This document shows positions 42,601 to 52,160 of a stretch of DNA of 64,000 nucleotides, in pieces (positions within the stretch are counted from its first letter, which is position 1; every line of letters starts with the position of its first letter). The stretch spans positions 1 through 64,000 of the forward strand of contig DATHCB010000148.1 of assembly GCA_035319765.1 (NCBI GenBank), read 5' to 3'. This DNA comes from DATHCB01 sp035319765. Lineage in GTDB: Archaea; Thermoproteota; Bathyarchaeia; Bathyarchaeales; SOJC01. Below the pieces are notes generated by a model that was given only the letters and a program-made list of their open reading frames with translations, was not told the origin of the DNA and made no database searches. The position numbers and the translations under genes were made by a program.

Positions 42601-45600
42601 TCACTCGATGCCACGGAGAGTAACGTTGTAGTCCGCTATCAGGCTCATGTTTTGTCCTAGCGTTATCGTTATCGTAGCATCTGTGCTGAAAATGCTACTA
42701 CCATTCGACCACCCAACGAAGGAGATCGTGGCGCCAAGCTTGCCGGTGCCTGTTTTATAAATTGTCGGGCTTACTGTTATAGTGTAGTTTCCTGGCAGAA
42801 GCACCACGCTCCCCGATCCATATGTACCTACAGTCTGACCTTGACTGTTCACGATTTTGAAGGCTAGGTTTGGTACGGTTGTGTTTGCTGATAGCGTTAG
42901 GACGTAGCCAACGGTGACAGTTGCAGTGCTGGACGTTGCATGAGATCCTAAACCATCGGTAACATTGAGGAAGACGGTGTAAGAACCCGTGGAAGACGGA
43001 GTGAAAGTCCAAGAAGCACCAGTAGCACCAGAAACAGCAACACCGTTCGAGTACCACTGATACGAATACGGAGAAGTACCGCCCGAGACTGTTGAGTTAA
43101 AGGTCTGGGACTGTCCAACAACCAAACTAGCAGAAATAGGCGAGATAGAAACAGAAGGCGCAGCGTTCACAACAACTGAGATAGAAGCAGATGTCGCAGT
43201 CACTGGAGTGGTAGCGCTGTCGGTAATCTGTTCGTAAATAGTGTGTGAACCAGCCGAGGACGGGGAATAAGTCCAAATGGAGGCGGTAGCTCCCGAGACG
43301 GCTTTACCATCAAGATACCATTGAAAAGAATAAGGCTGAGTGCCGCCCCCTGTGTCACCAAGAGTAATGAAGGTTACAGATTGGCCTGCATCCATGGTGA
43401 AAGGCACGGGCTGGGGCACGGTAAATGGTAATGTAAATGATTGGCTCGCATTTACACCGCTGAAATAAACAATCGCGCGCGCGCCGCTTGTGTAGTTAAT
43501 TGTGATACTACCAGAGTAACCTGGGTCACCTGGCACCACCTGTTGCAGTGAAACGCCGAAGACTAGGTAGTCAGGGTAATTCGAAGGGAGCGGCAAATTA
43601 ACAGTGATAGTGGCACCGCTATGTGTGAGTGCGTTGTAGTAAGCACCCACATAACCCAGACCAGGCTTTAACGGCGGCAGTGATTGATCAAACGTTAGTC
43701 CCCAATAGCACGGAACACTGATATCATCAGGGTCCATTGCAGTTATCATTACTGTCACCGGCACGGGCGCTTGTGAAATTATACCGATCCATAACGCTGA
43801 ATTAACGGTCACAGTCGCGGCGTTGGATTTTGCTGATACATCTAGCGAGTCCGTGACTACCACGTAGACGGTATAAGAACCCGCAGTGGAGGGCATCAAA
43901 GTCCAACTTGAGCTGGTTGCGCCTGAGACCGCTGTTCCATTCTGGTACCACTTATAGGAGTACGGGGATTTGCCTCTCGAGGCGCTAGACGTGAAAGTCT
44001 GACTCTGACCAACATCCAAAGTTACGGAAGTGGGCGAGATAGACACAGAGGGACCATCCCACAACGTTGTTCCATATGTTGGTTGGGCCATTCCGTAGCC
44101 AAGGATGAGAGATTCTGGATGTTGACCCGTTGTCGGATAGTAGTAATAACCCTTTTCTCCAAACCATGTTGGAGCGAAATAGTTGCCAACGCCGAATATA
44201 ACGCTCGTCAATGAGCCGCCAAGGTATGCATAGGCTGTCGGCACGGAATCTGTTAGCGATACGGGGTGCCAAGCACTGTTGAAATAATACTCTATTGCTC
44301 CAAGATACGTGCTGCTAGCGCTATTGAAGAACCCGATCTGGAATGGCGTTCCACCACTAAAGTCAGATGAACTCAGGTCGTTTGTTTCAACGGCAACGCT
44401 GGATTGATTTCCTTTCATGATGGTTGAGCGTTCGTCACTGACGGGCAGACCCGAAATTGAATTGCCATTCAAGATTCGTTTGCCAAAATTGAATTGCCAT
44501 GCGTTAGTCGTGCTGTTGTACGTAATCGACATGTTGTAAGGCGTGCCCAATTGAACATTTGACGCTTGCCATGTTGGCCATACCCCAGATTGCGGATAAA
44601 CGGCTTTATTGTTGCTGAGGTCCCAGCATTCTATCTGAACATAGTACGATTGTCCAATCTGCATTTCGACTATCTGCCATCCGTACGAGCCGTCACTCAT
44701 CGTCAAAACATCGTCCCCTAAGTAGTAGGTCGCACTTGAACTTTGCCAGGACCCCCACGAACCATACGAAAGGATCCCTGACACAGGGGAATTGCCAGAG
44801 ATCTGCCCTGGATCAGCATACGCTCCCAAAGCCCATGTCCCATTATAATAGAATGTTGCGATGCAGCCCGACCATGGCTCTGATGCGGTTAAGGTCGTAC
44901 CTGAATCAGCGGGTCCGGCCGTGTTGCTGATGTTCCAAAGATAGGCTTCCGAAATGCCATTCGTTAAAGCTCCATCATACATCAAAAACCCGTTTCTTGG
45001 ATTGGTTTGGGCGGAAGCAGCCGCTAGTGTTGACCCTATCCACAACTCTTGAGCGTCGTTTGTGCTAGCTATAGTCCCGGTGTCAGTGGAAGCGCTGGTT
45101 CCGCTGTTCGTAGCGGTTTTGTCCACGAGGGCTAAACGGTAAGGGAAAAACCATGGGTGGTCGGCAATCGCAGAAGTAGGAAGGTTGTTGAAGTAGATCG
45201 TAATTCCTCCTGAATAGCTGCTGCCCTCGGTGACGTTGCCATACCAAATCTCATTGTCATAATAGTTGCTGCCTTGGGAAGTAGACTTGGAGACAGCTTT
45301 GCTCCACATGATGCCTGTTTGGCTTATGCTGGCAATCGTATCCGAGCTTGAAGTACCTATACTGCCGAGAGTAAGCACCAAGATACCAATGCTTGATACC
45401 GGGTCGCTCGTATTAGATGAGACCGCGCCCGAAGTTGTGTCCTTTTTTTCCCCACTGTTTTGTGCCTTGGCAAAGCTCAGCGAGGAGGCAACTGCCAGCG
45501 GCGTCGTTTTGCCAGAGTTTAATGCAGTCGCTGACGATCCCAATTGCTTCGACAAATCCAAACTGGATGGAACTCTGATACCCGCAGTGGGAGTTAAGGT

Positions 45601-45717
45601 TGGATAGCAGGACCCGAGGACTGATTTTGGTTCAGCTCGAGCTTGCAAACAGAAGCTAGGCGAAAGCGATGCGAAAATGATGAAAAGCACAGATACAAAT
45701 ATTAATTCCTTTTTCAT
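42601..45717 (-). CDS. Large secreted protein with Ig-like repeats
   Basis: 1038 residues. Signal peptide (residues 5-28). The N-terminal 500 residues form a beta-rich lectin- or peptidase-like domain of unrecognised family ('ITIYFNNLPTSAIADHPWFF'). Three Ig/PKD-like repeats follow ('SISPTSVTLDVGQSQTF...PYSYKWYQNGTAVSGAT...GSYTVYVVVTD'), near residues 560-640, 750-840 and 845-925. A final domain of about 90 residues ends 'NMSLIADYNVTLRGIE'. No C-terminal membrane anchor. Probably cell-surface or released adhesin-like protein. Confidence 0.75.
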   Translation of the reverse strand: MKKELIFVSVLFIIFASLSPSFCLQARAEPKSVLGSCYPTLTPTAGIRVPSSLDLSKQLGSSATALNSGKTTPLAVASSLSFAKAQNSGEKKDTTSGAVSSNTSDPVSSIGILVLTLGSIGTSSSDTIASISQTGIMWSKAVSKSTSQGSNYYDNEIWYGNVTEGSSYSGGITIYFNNLPTSAIADHPWFFPYRLALVDKTATNSGTSASTDTGTIASTNDAQELWIGSTLAAASAQTNPRNGFLMYDGALTNGISEAYLWNISNTAGPADSGTTLTASEPWSGCIATFYYNGTWALGAYADPGQISGNSPVSGILSYGSWGSWQSSSATYYLGDDVLTMSDGSYGWQIVEMQIGQSYYVQIECWDLSNNKAVYPQSGVWPTWQASNVQLGTPYNMSITYNSTTNAWQFNFGKRILNGNSISGLPVSDERSTIMKGNQSSVAVETNDLSSSDFSGGTPFQIGFFNSASSTYLGAIEYYFNSAWHPVSLTDSVPTAYAYLGGSLTSVIFGVGNYFAPTWFGEKGYYYYPTTGQHPESLILGYGMAQPTYGTTLWDGPSVSISPTSVTLDVGQSQTFTSSASRGKSPYSYKWYQNGTAVSGATSSSWTLMPSTAGSYTVYVVVTDSLDVSAKSNAATVTVNSALWIGIISQAPVPVTVMITAMDPDDISVPCYWGLTFDQSLPPLKPGLGYVGAYYNALTHSGATITVNLPLPSNYPDYLVFGVSLQQVVPGDPGYSGSITINYTSGARAIVYFSGVNASQSFTLPFTVPQPVPFTMDAGQSVTFITLGDTGGGTQPYSFQWYLDGKAVSGATASIWTYSPSSAGSHTIYEQITDSATTPVTATSASISVVVNAAPSVSISPISASLVVGQSQTFNSTVSGGTSPYSYQWYSNGVAVSGATGASWTFTPSSTGSYTVFLNVTDGLGSHATSSTATVTVGYVLTLSANTTVPNLAFKIVNSQGQTVGTYGSGSVVLLPGNYTITVSPTIYKTGTGKLGATISFVGWSNGSSIFSTDATITITLGQNMSLIADYNVTLRGIE

Positions 45718-45966
45718 TTTCCTTTTTCTCCTTTGATTAAGAAGTCCAGTGTTATCTCACGTTCACTTATTCCGTTTTTGCACAAGTTCATTTCAAAAGC
45801 TTTTGTTATTATTGCGTTTTTTGCTTTTATGACGAAAAAAAGAAAAAAAGAAGGAATCAGCGCGCGTCCTTTCCCTCATTGGAAGCGGTTGCTACACTTG
45901 TGTTGCTATACTGCTCCGCACGAGAAGCATCCTGCGCGTCAGGAGCCTATTCGGCTTTACTGCATC

Positions 45967-46259
45967 TTAAGGTGACTTGCTGTTTTCAGTGATCGCTTTA
46001 TGTGTCAGCACTTTATTGAGATGTTCTAAAGCGTTAGGCTTCTCGACTAGCCCGGAGGCTAGTGCTAGGGCGTAGAGTAGCTCTTCTTGTTTTGTTGCGG
46101 TACTTGGAACTTGAGGAAGCGTTCTACCGGTTATGCGTTCTACTGCGATGGATGTGAAGTGTATCGTGGTTGTGGTTAACGATCATTATTGTGCATCGAA
46201 AACTTGCGCTTCAAACTGCCCTGAAGTGAATTCTGAGTATGAACCTTGTGTTCATAATA
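45967..46259 (-). pseudogene. Remnant of unknown gene X, copy 2
   Basis: The reverse strand reads 'YSEFTSGQFEAQVFDAQ', two stops, then in the same frame '...AVERITGRTLPQVPSTATK', 'LLYALALASGLVEKPNALEH' and on to 'ENSKSP' and TAA. It resembles copy 1 at its start. Its upstream end coincides with the GC tract at 46260. The frame is interrupted, so it is a dead gene. The rest of 45718-45966 holds a GC tract (45860-45866) and nothing else supported. Confidence 0.45.
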
Positions 46260-46505
46260 GCGCGCGCGTACAAACATGTCAATGCTTTGATTATCGTTCT
46301 AGTCACGTTCGCTCTCTTTCCGCTTGAAATTTTAGCCTATATTTTTGCTTTCGCAGAAAGCCTTTGCGTCACTTACCTAGCGGTGCCCAAGCTCGGCGCC
46401 TGGGAGAGAATTAGGAAGCAATCATGGAGAACCGTGATAATCTTCGTTCTGCTACTGCTCGGTAGCGCCATAGCCGAGGCGATTCTTATCAGCATAGGGT
46501 TGTAA
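46260..46505 (+). pseudogene. N-terminally truncated SpoIIM-like paralogue starting in a GC tract
   Basis: From the tract GCGCGCGCG (46260-46268) on, the frame reads 'AYKHVNALIIVLVTFALFPL' and on to 'EAILISIGL', aligning with residues about 100-179 of the protein at 41893 ('AYYNVNASLVVLLTLGVGAL...EAGLISRGL'). The first 100 residues are missing. Just before the tract is the gene-X segment that, at the intact locus, lies about 870 bases upstream. A TTG/ATG at 46239 could allow translation of a fusion. 46506-46834 shows nothing I recognise. Confidence 0.75.
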
Positions 46506-46834
46506 ATCTGACCCAGGTCACGATGCTCGATGGATCAATGCCACTATTGCATGCGTATGGGCGTTCATCCGTAAAACACTTCACGTAACTTTGCGTTGGT
46601 CTGCTTTATTGGCTCCTAGCCCTCTGGAATATGATTTGGGGTCACTCGTTTAGTTAGCGAGTGTATAGAAAGGGCTTATCTATTCACTTGTCGATACATC
46701 ATAAAGACATTTTGGCTCTTGATTTCTCCGTCGACTTATCAAGACATTTGTCCAAGCATGTTTTCTGGAGATTCTCCACCAAACCGAGGAAGAAAGCTGG
46801 AATCGCCAGTTTCACGAATAAAAAAAGGATGGGT

Positions 46835-48163
46835 TTATTGTGTTTCTTTGACAGTTCTCTTCTTGACGAAAACTAGCGCTACTGTTGCCGCCGCCATCGT
46901 AAGGAATAGTAAGGCTGGAGTCGCGAATTCAGGCACCGCGTTAGGGGAGCCCGTCACAGTTCCCGATATACTTCCAGATTGCGCTGGCGGAATCGGAGTC
47001 AACTGGAAGTTGACGTTGGACGTCGTTTGGTTAACCGTCACACTTACGCCTGTAATAGTCGTCGAGTTGTAGCCAGTAGCTGACGCCGTGACATTGTACG
47101 TCCCTGTGCCCATGCCGTCCGAGATGACATAGTTGCCACTAGCATCAGTAACGGCACTTCCAAAGCCAGCCAAGCCGCCATCTGCATCTACGAAAGCGCC
47201 TTCGATCGGGTTGCCATTGCTCATGTCAGTAACTTTACCAGTTATAATGCCCGACGGAGTAGGCGGGGTAACAGTGATTTCCATGTTCACGTTAGACGTT
47301 TCTTGCCCTGCTGTGACACTGACGCCTGTGGTTTCATTAAAGCCGAAACTGCCATGTTCGCTGTAATCCGCAAAGACGGTGTAGGTGCCATTACCTAAGC
47401 CACTCACTATGTTATAATATCCAGTCGCGTTAGAAGTCGCGCTTCCAAAATACGAACCGTATGTCGCCTCCACGCTCGCGTTTGCCAACGGGGCACCACT
47501 AGGATAAGCAGTTATTCTTCCAGAAATTGTGCCCGACCTCGCAAGCGCCAGATTAACTCCTGATGTAGTAGCGCCCGCAGTCACTGAGACTCCGCTGACT
47601 GTGCCCGTAACGTAGCCTGTCGGAAATAGTACGGTAACATTGTACGTGCCTGTAGCCAAGTTAGTTGCAATCGTGTAGTCGCCGTTTGAATCGGTTACTG
47701 CGAACCAGCCAAAGCTTCCCCCGCTACTCGAGGAGGCGTAGACGTCCACACCCTGCAAAGGAGCCGACGAAACCGCATCTGTCACTTTGCCAGTGATAGC
47801 GCCAGAAAGGTTGAGGTAAAGGTTCGTGCCTGAAGTCGTGTGTCCCACCGTGACCTGAGCAGTGGCGTTACTAATCATGTATCCAGTCGCGATTGCCTCT
47901 ACAGTGTAATTGCCTGATCCAAGCCCGCTATTAATCAAGTAGGCTCCAGATGAATCCGTTACAGCATATCCCGAACCATTTGCGCCCGACGCGCTGACTA
48001 TGGCGTTGACAACCGGTATTCCTGAAGCAGCATAAACGACACCTGAAAAGCGCACGTTCGAAGCCTGCGAAACCAGCACTAGAGACCAATTGCCTATCAA
48101 ACTGAGAACTAACAGCGAAATCAAAATTTCCGAGAGAATCCCTCGTTTGAAAACCAACTCCAT
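46835..48163 (-). CDS. Surface protein with carboxypeptidase-regulatory-like repeats and PEF-type tail
   Basis: 442 residues. Signal peptide (about 10-33). Five repeats of about 75 residues (35-410) of the 'GxVTDxxxGxPIxGAxVxAxGG...DASGNYxISxGxGTGTYNVTAxATGY' type (CarboxypepD_reg / CnaB-like). The tail 'VPEFATPALLFLTMAAATVA' with 'LVFVKKRTVKETQ' is a PEF-CTERM-like anchor. Exposed on the cell surface; ligand unknown. Confidence 0.8.
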   Translation of the reverse strand: MELVFKRGILSEILISLLVLSLIGNWSLVLVSQASNVRFSGVVYAASGIPVVNAIVSASGANGSGYAVTDSSGAYLINSGLGSGNYTVEAIATGYMISNATAQVTVGHTTSGTNLYLNLSGAITGKVTDAVSSAPLQGVDVYASSSSGGSFGWFAVTDSNGDYTIATNLATGTYNVTVLFPTGYVTGTVSGVSVTAGATTSGVNLALARSGTISGRITAYPSGAPLANASVEATYGSYFGSATSNATGYYNIVSGLGNGTYTVFADYSEHGSFGFNETTGVSVTAGQETSNVNMEITVTPPTPSGIITGKVTDMSNGNPIEGAFVDADGGLAGFGSAVTDASGNYVISDGMGTGTYNVTASATGYNSTTITGVSVTVNQTTSNVNFQLTPIPPAQSGSISGTVTGSPNAVPEFATPALLFLTMAAATVALVFVKKRTVKETQ

Positions 48164-48336
48164 ACAAACACACCTAACTATTAGGTCAAGGAGTTCATAT
48201 TAAAGACTTACGCCCATGCATGCGCAATTTTTTCAGCCTTATTTTCCATTATCTTAACGTTTATAGTTTTTGTTTCATTCACTGGCAAGTTCGCGATCTA
48301 TGTTCTATTAGTTTTTCCATAAGAATTCGCGGTCGT

Positions 48337-48561
48337 CTACTGCATTCTCTGCTTGTTTAGTGTTCTGAAGATCAAGTTGGCGATCGATGTGACCAATATT
48401 TCTGCCACGATCCACTCTATGAAGGAAAGAATCCCAATAGTGAATAGGACTGTGAACACAATTACCAAAGCTATGGCAATTAAGCCGACGATTCTCTTGC
48501 TTCCACCTCTCTTGACGGGGTTGGCACTTCTAGCCACGATCATAAGCATCACACTGTGCAC
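48337..48561 (-). CDS. Small membrane protein
   Basis: 74 residues with two adjacent membrane segments (about 23-45 and 47-66) between basic ends ('SANPVKRGGSKR'; 'FRTLNKQRMQ'). Similar small proteins are common in archaea, but no family is evident. Stands alone. Confidence 0.5.
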   Translation of the reverse strand: MHSVMLMIVARSANPVKRGGSKRIVGLIAIALVIVFTVLFTIGILSFIEWIVAEILVTSIANLIFRTLNKQRMQ

Positions 48562-48652
48562 AGCTCATAGAAGCATCGTAAATGATGTATATAATCACAC
48601 TTAAACGACAAAATTACCCTGAACCAAGAGCGTACCGCGTGTTCCTCTTAAA

Positions 48653-49270
48653 ATGAGGAACCGATACATCACTTGGCTGAAGCGCAAAACTCACAAACAT
48701 CAGATCGCGTCACGCGCAAATTTTAAGACGCAAGGTTGCGGAATATACGGCATTGGAGGAGTTGGGAATACGAAGATCGGTGACCTGCTCTCTGAAAGAC
48801 GAAGAAAACACTGCTACATCATGCACATGAGCTATAATGGAACCAGGGAGCAAGAGCTCTGGGAGTATGCCAAGAATAACAGTGTCGTAGGACTCGACTT
48901 TCCAAGATATGTGAAGGACGACTGGTCAAGAGTGAGGGAATGGGCAACGCGGTTTGTTGGAAAAACTTGGACCAGACAGTTCGATGTCTTCTGCAACGAA
49001 ATGAGGATTCACGACATAGTTCTAGTGCTCAAAGGATGGGACTCTCTCCTCGGAGTCGGTGAGATACTAGACCCCGACCATGCGTACGACAGAAACCTTT
49101 CAAAAACTGAGGAGTTCTTCGATCATACGAGAGCGGTAGAATGGATCAGAGCCTACGAATTCGAAGAAGCCCAGATCCTAGCGAAACCACTTAGAGGCTT
49201 TAACAACGCACTTTCCAAAGTCCTGCCTCAGTCCAAACGTTGGAAAACACTAATCAACACCAACATCTGA
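48653..49270 (+). CDS. EVE/McrB-N-like (PUA-type) protein
   Basis: 205 residues. The core from about residue 58 ('MSYNGTREQELWEYAKNNSV' ... 'MRIHDIVLVLKGWDSLLGVG' 'EILDPDHAYD') resembles the EVE/PUA-like fold in McrB N-terminal and ASCH-type proteins that bind modified bases or RNA. The ATG at 48653 gives a basic N-terminal extension; ATGs at 48821 or 48827 would give only the core. Such domains often occur in defence loci, but no restriction partner is visible here. Confidence 0.5.
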   Translation: MRNRYITWLKRKTHKHQIASRANFKTQGCGIYGIGGVGNTKIGDLLSERRRKHCYIMHMSYNGTREQELWEYAKNNSVVGLDFPRYVKDDWSRVREWATRFVGKTWTRQFDVFCNEMRIHDIVLVLKGWDSLLGVGEILDPDHAYDRNLSKTEEFFDHTRAVEWIRAYEFEEAQILAKPLRGFNNALSKVLPQSKRWKTLINTNI

Positions 49271-49355
49271 ACACATGCTATCCTGCTTCTCTTCAGATAG
49301 TCCCGGACGCACAATTTATGCTTGTATCTTTCCGGTTTTCATGACTTGAGTCCAA

Positions 49356-50033
49356 TTAGACTCGAAGCTTTACATCCGTGACGTATTTCTTCATAACGCC
49401 AGCGTAGTCATTGATGACTTCTGGAGAATACGGTTTGACTTTGCTTAGGCTCTTGTCCAGACTGTCGTCTGGGATGAATTGTTGTAACGCAAAGTGTTTC
49501 GCGTCTCTGACGAGTTCGCCTATTTTCGGGATATCCTCTGCATCAACGAAGCCTGGGACAACCGTGGTTCTGAACTCGTAATCCACAGAGCCCTGTTTTA
49601 AGATATTCCTTGTGACCAAAAAGTTACTTGAGTCATCTGCTCCTAGGCGGCAATATTTTTCAAGAGAGGTTTTCACGTCCAAAGCGATGTAGTCCGTATA
49701 CGGAAGGCTCTTCTCGAGGACGTCTGGAAAGAATCCGTTGGTGTCCAGTTTGACGTGGAATCCTCTTTCTTTCAGTTCCGTCATGAATTTTGGCAAATCG
49801 GCTTGCATGGTGGGCTCTCCGCCAGTAATAACTACCGCGTCCACGTGCCGCTTTCTCGATTCAAGAATCTCCATCACGCTCTTTTCGTCTAAGAAGGGTC
49901 CCTTGGGCTCCAGAATCAGCCTCCAGTTGTGGCAGAAGGGGCAGCGCAGGTTGCATCCGGGTGTGAACAGCACGGTGGCTATTCTGTCTGGAAAGTCTAT
50001 GAGGCTGGTTTTTTGTAGGCCGCCGAAGATCAA
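49356..50033 (-). CDS. nrdG: Anaerobic ribonucleotide reductase activating protein
   Basis: 225-residue radical SAM activase that installs the glycyl radical on NrdD. The SAM motif C-x3-C-x2-C is 'CNLRCPFC' preceded by 'LFTPG' (about residues 22-35); 'VVITGGEPTMQADLPKFM' and 'FHVKLDTNGFFPD' follow. Third gene of the nrdR-nrdD-nrdG unit, 15 bases after nrdD. Length normal. Confidence 0.9.
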   Translation of the reverse strand: MIFGGLQKTSLIDFPDRIATVLFTPGCNLRCPFCHNWRLILEPKGPFLDEKSVMEILESRKRHVDAVVITGGEPTMQADLPKFMTELKERGFHVKLDTNGFFPDVLEKSLPYTDYIALDVKTSLEKYCRLGADDSSNFLVTRNILKQGSVDYEFRTTVVPGFVDAEDIPKIGELVRDAKHFALQQFIPDDSLDKSLSKVKPYSPEVINDYAGVMKKYVTDVKLRV

Positions 50034-50048
50034 GGCATAGTCACTCTG

Positions 50049-52160
50049 TTATGCGGCTGTGAGAATCACGGATCGGTCGAACGTTTTTCTGATGTTGAAC
50101 TCTGCCTGTTTGCCGTCGTTCCACTGGTCGACGGGTCGGAGGTAGCCTACGACTCTGGAGTAAACTTCGCAGTTGGCTTCGCAGGTTGGGCATTTTCGGT
50201 GTTCGCCGCTCAGGTACCCGTGCGTTGGGCATATGCTGAACGTCGGGGTCAGCGTGAAGTAGGGCAGGCGACAGTTCTTGGCCACCTGCCTCACTAGGCT
50301 GGCCGTGGCTTTCCAGGAGGAGACTCTTTCGCCGAGGAAGATGTGAAAGACTGTGCCTCCCGTGTAGAGTGTCTGGAGGTTGTCTTGGTGTTCCAACGCT
50401 TCGAAAACGTCACCTGAATAGTCAACTGGCAACTGAGTGGAGTTGGTGTAGAACGGTTCGGCGCCTCCTGAGAGGTACCTCTCGTTCGCTGCCTTGATGT
50501 TTGGGTGTGTCCTCTTGTCTATTCGGGCTAAGCGGTATGAGGTGCCTTCTGCTGGCGTTGCTTCTAGGTTGTATATGTTTTCTGTTTCTCTTTGATAGTC
50601 TGTCAGTTTGCCTCGCATAAACGTCAACGTTTTGACTGCAAAGTCGAGTCCTTCTTTTGTCGTGATGTCGTGACCAAACATGTTAACAAGGGCTTCGTTC
50701 ATCCCGACTAGTCCTATGGTGGAGAAGTGGTTCTTCCAGTAGCTGCCGTACTCATCCTTAACGACGCTCAAGTAGTGCTTGGAGTACGGGTACAGCCCGG
50801 CTTCTGTGAAGTGTTCCAGAACTTTTCTTTTTATCTCTAGGCTGTCTCTTGCGATGTCCATGATGTCACTCAGTCGCTCGAAGAATTTGTCCTCATCTTT
50901 TGAGAGGAATCCTATACGGGGAAGATTGATTGTAACGACGCCGATGGAGCCGGTCAGTGGGTTGGCTCCGAAGAAGCCGCCGCCTCGTTTGCGGAGTTCT
51001 CTGTTGTCTATTCTCAGGCGGCAGCACATGCTTCTTACGTCTTCGGGTTTCATGTCGCTGTTTATGAAGTTGGAGAAATATGGCACGCCGTACTTGGCGG
51101 TCATTTCAAAGATTTTTTCTGCGACGGGTGAGTCCCAGCTAAAGGTTGACGTTATATTGTAGGTTGGAATTGGGAAAGTGAACACTCTGCTCTTAGAATC
51201 GCCATGACACATTACCTCGGCAAATGCTTTGTTGAATATATCCATCTCGGCTTGGAAGTCGCTTTGAGGATCGTTTGTTACTTTTCCTCCGACTTGTGCG
51301 GGTTCGTCTTTCATAAAGTCCGGTACTGTCAGGTCTAGGGTTACGTTGGTGAACGGAGTTTGAAAGCCGACTCTCGTGGGAACGTTCATGTTGAAAAAGA
51401 ATTCCTGCAGTGACTGTTCGACTTCTTTCTGGTTCAGTCCGTCGTAGCGTATGAACGGTGCGAGGTACGTGTCGAAGTTGCTGAACGCTTGTGCGCCTGC
51501 AGCTTCGCCCTGTAGCGTGTAGAAGAAGTTTACGATATGGCCAAGGGCCGTTCTGAAGTGCTTTGCTGGTTTGCTCTCTATCTTGCCGGATACTCCTCCG
51601 AAGCCTGAGAGCAGGAGGTGACTGAGGTCCCAGCCTACGCAGTATGCGCCTAGGACGCCGAGGTCGTGGATGTGTATGTCGCCTGAGAAGTGGGCGTCTC
51701 CGATGTTTGGCGGGTAGATTCTCGAGATCCAATACTTGGCTATTACTGTTGAGGAGAGGTAGTTGTTCAAGCCCTGCAGCGAGTAGCTCATGTTGGAGTT
51801 TTCTTTGACGCGCCAGTCTTCGACTTCAAGATACTTGTCGACCAGGTCTGCTTCGCTCAGGATTGAGGCTAATTCTCTCAGGTCTTGGTGCTGTTTCCTG
51901 TACAGAATGTATGCCTTGGCCGTTTTGGCGTGTCCGTCTTCTATGATTGTCTTTTCCACTATGTCTTGAATCTCTTCTACGGTGGGTACGCCTTCGTCTC
52001 CGAAGCGTTTTTGCAGTTCTGCTACGACTTGGTCGCTGAGTCTTTTGGCGAGTTCTTTGTCTTTGCCGCCGACTGCCTTGGCGGCTTTCCATATGGCGCT
52101 CGTTATTCTCTCGCTTTCGAACTCGGCGAGTTTGCCGTCGCGTTTTCTTACGTACTTCAT
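50049..52160 (-). CDS. nrdD: Anaerobic (class III) ribonucleoside-triphosphate reductase
   Basis: 703 residues. An N-terminal ATP-cone (1-95, 'MKYVRKRDGKLAEFESERIT') regulates activity. The catalytic barrel includes 'HIHDLGVLGAYCVGWDLSHL'. The C-terminal zinc site 'CPTHGYLSGEHRKCPTCEANC' is followed by the glycyl-radical region 'VYSRVVGYLRPVDQWNDGKQ'. Reduces NTPs to dNTPs without oxygen. Start overlaps the nrdR stop by four bases. Confidence 0.95.
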   Translation of the reverse strand: MKYVRKRDGKLAEFESERITSAIWKAAKAVGGKDKELAKRLSDQVVAELQKRFGDEGVPTVEEIQDIVEKTIIEDGHAKTAKAYILYRKQHQDLRELASILSEADLVDKYLEVEDWRVKENSNMSYSLQGLNNYLSSTVIAKYWISRIYPPNIGDAHFSGDIHIHDLGVLGAYCVGWDLSHLLLSGFGGVSGKIESKPAKHFRTALGHIVNFFYTLQGEAAGAQAFSNFDTYLAPFIRYDGLNQKEVEQSLQEFFFNMNVPTRVGFQTPFTNVTLDLTVPDFMKDEPAQVGGKVTNDPQSDFQAEMDIFNKAFAEVMCHGDSKSRVFTFPIPTYNITSTFSWDSPVAEKIFEMTAKYGVPYFSNFINSDMKPEDVRSMCCRLRIDNRELRKRGGGFFGANPLTGSIGVVTINLPRIGFLSKDEDKFFERLSDIMDIARDSLEIKRKVLEHFTEAGLYPYSKHYLSVVKDEYGSYWKNHFSTIGLVGMNEALVNMFGHDITTKEGLDFAVKTLTFMRGKLTDYQRETENIYNLEATPAEGTSYRLARIDKRTHPNIKAANERYLSGGAEPFYTNSTQLPVDYSGDVFEALEHQDNLQTLYTGGTVFHIFLGERVSSWKATASLVRQVAKNCRLPYFTLTPTFSICPTHGYLSGEHRKCPTCEANCEVYSRVVGYLRPVDQWNDGKQAEFNIRKTFDRSVILTAA

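Noticed and set aside
43474..43484. CGCGCGCGCGC inside the large Ig-repeat protein gene as an insertion
   Set aside because: It encodes A-R-A within a poorly conserved strand; without homologues I cannot show any extra codons, so it is only counted in the enrichment.
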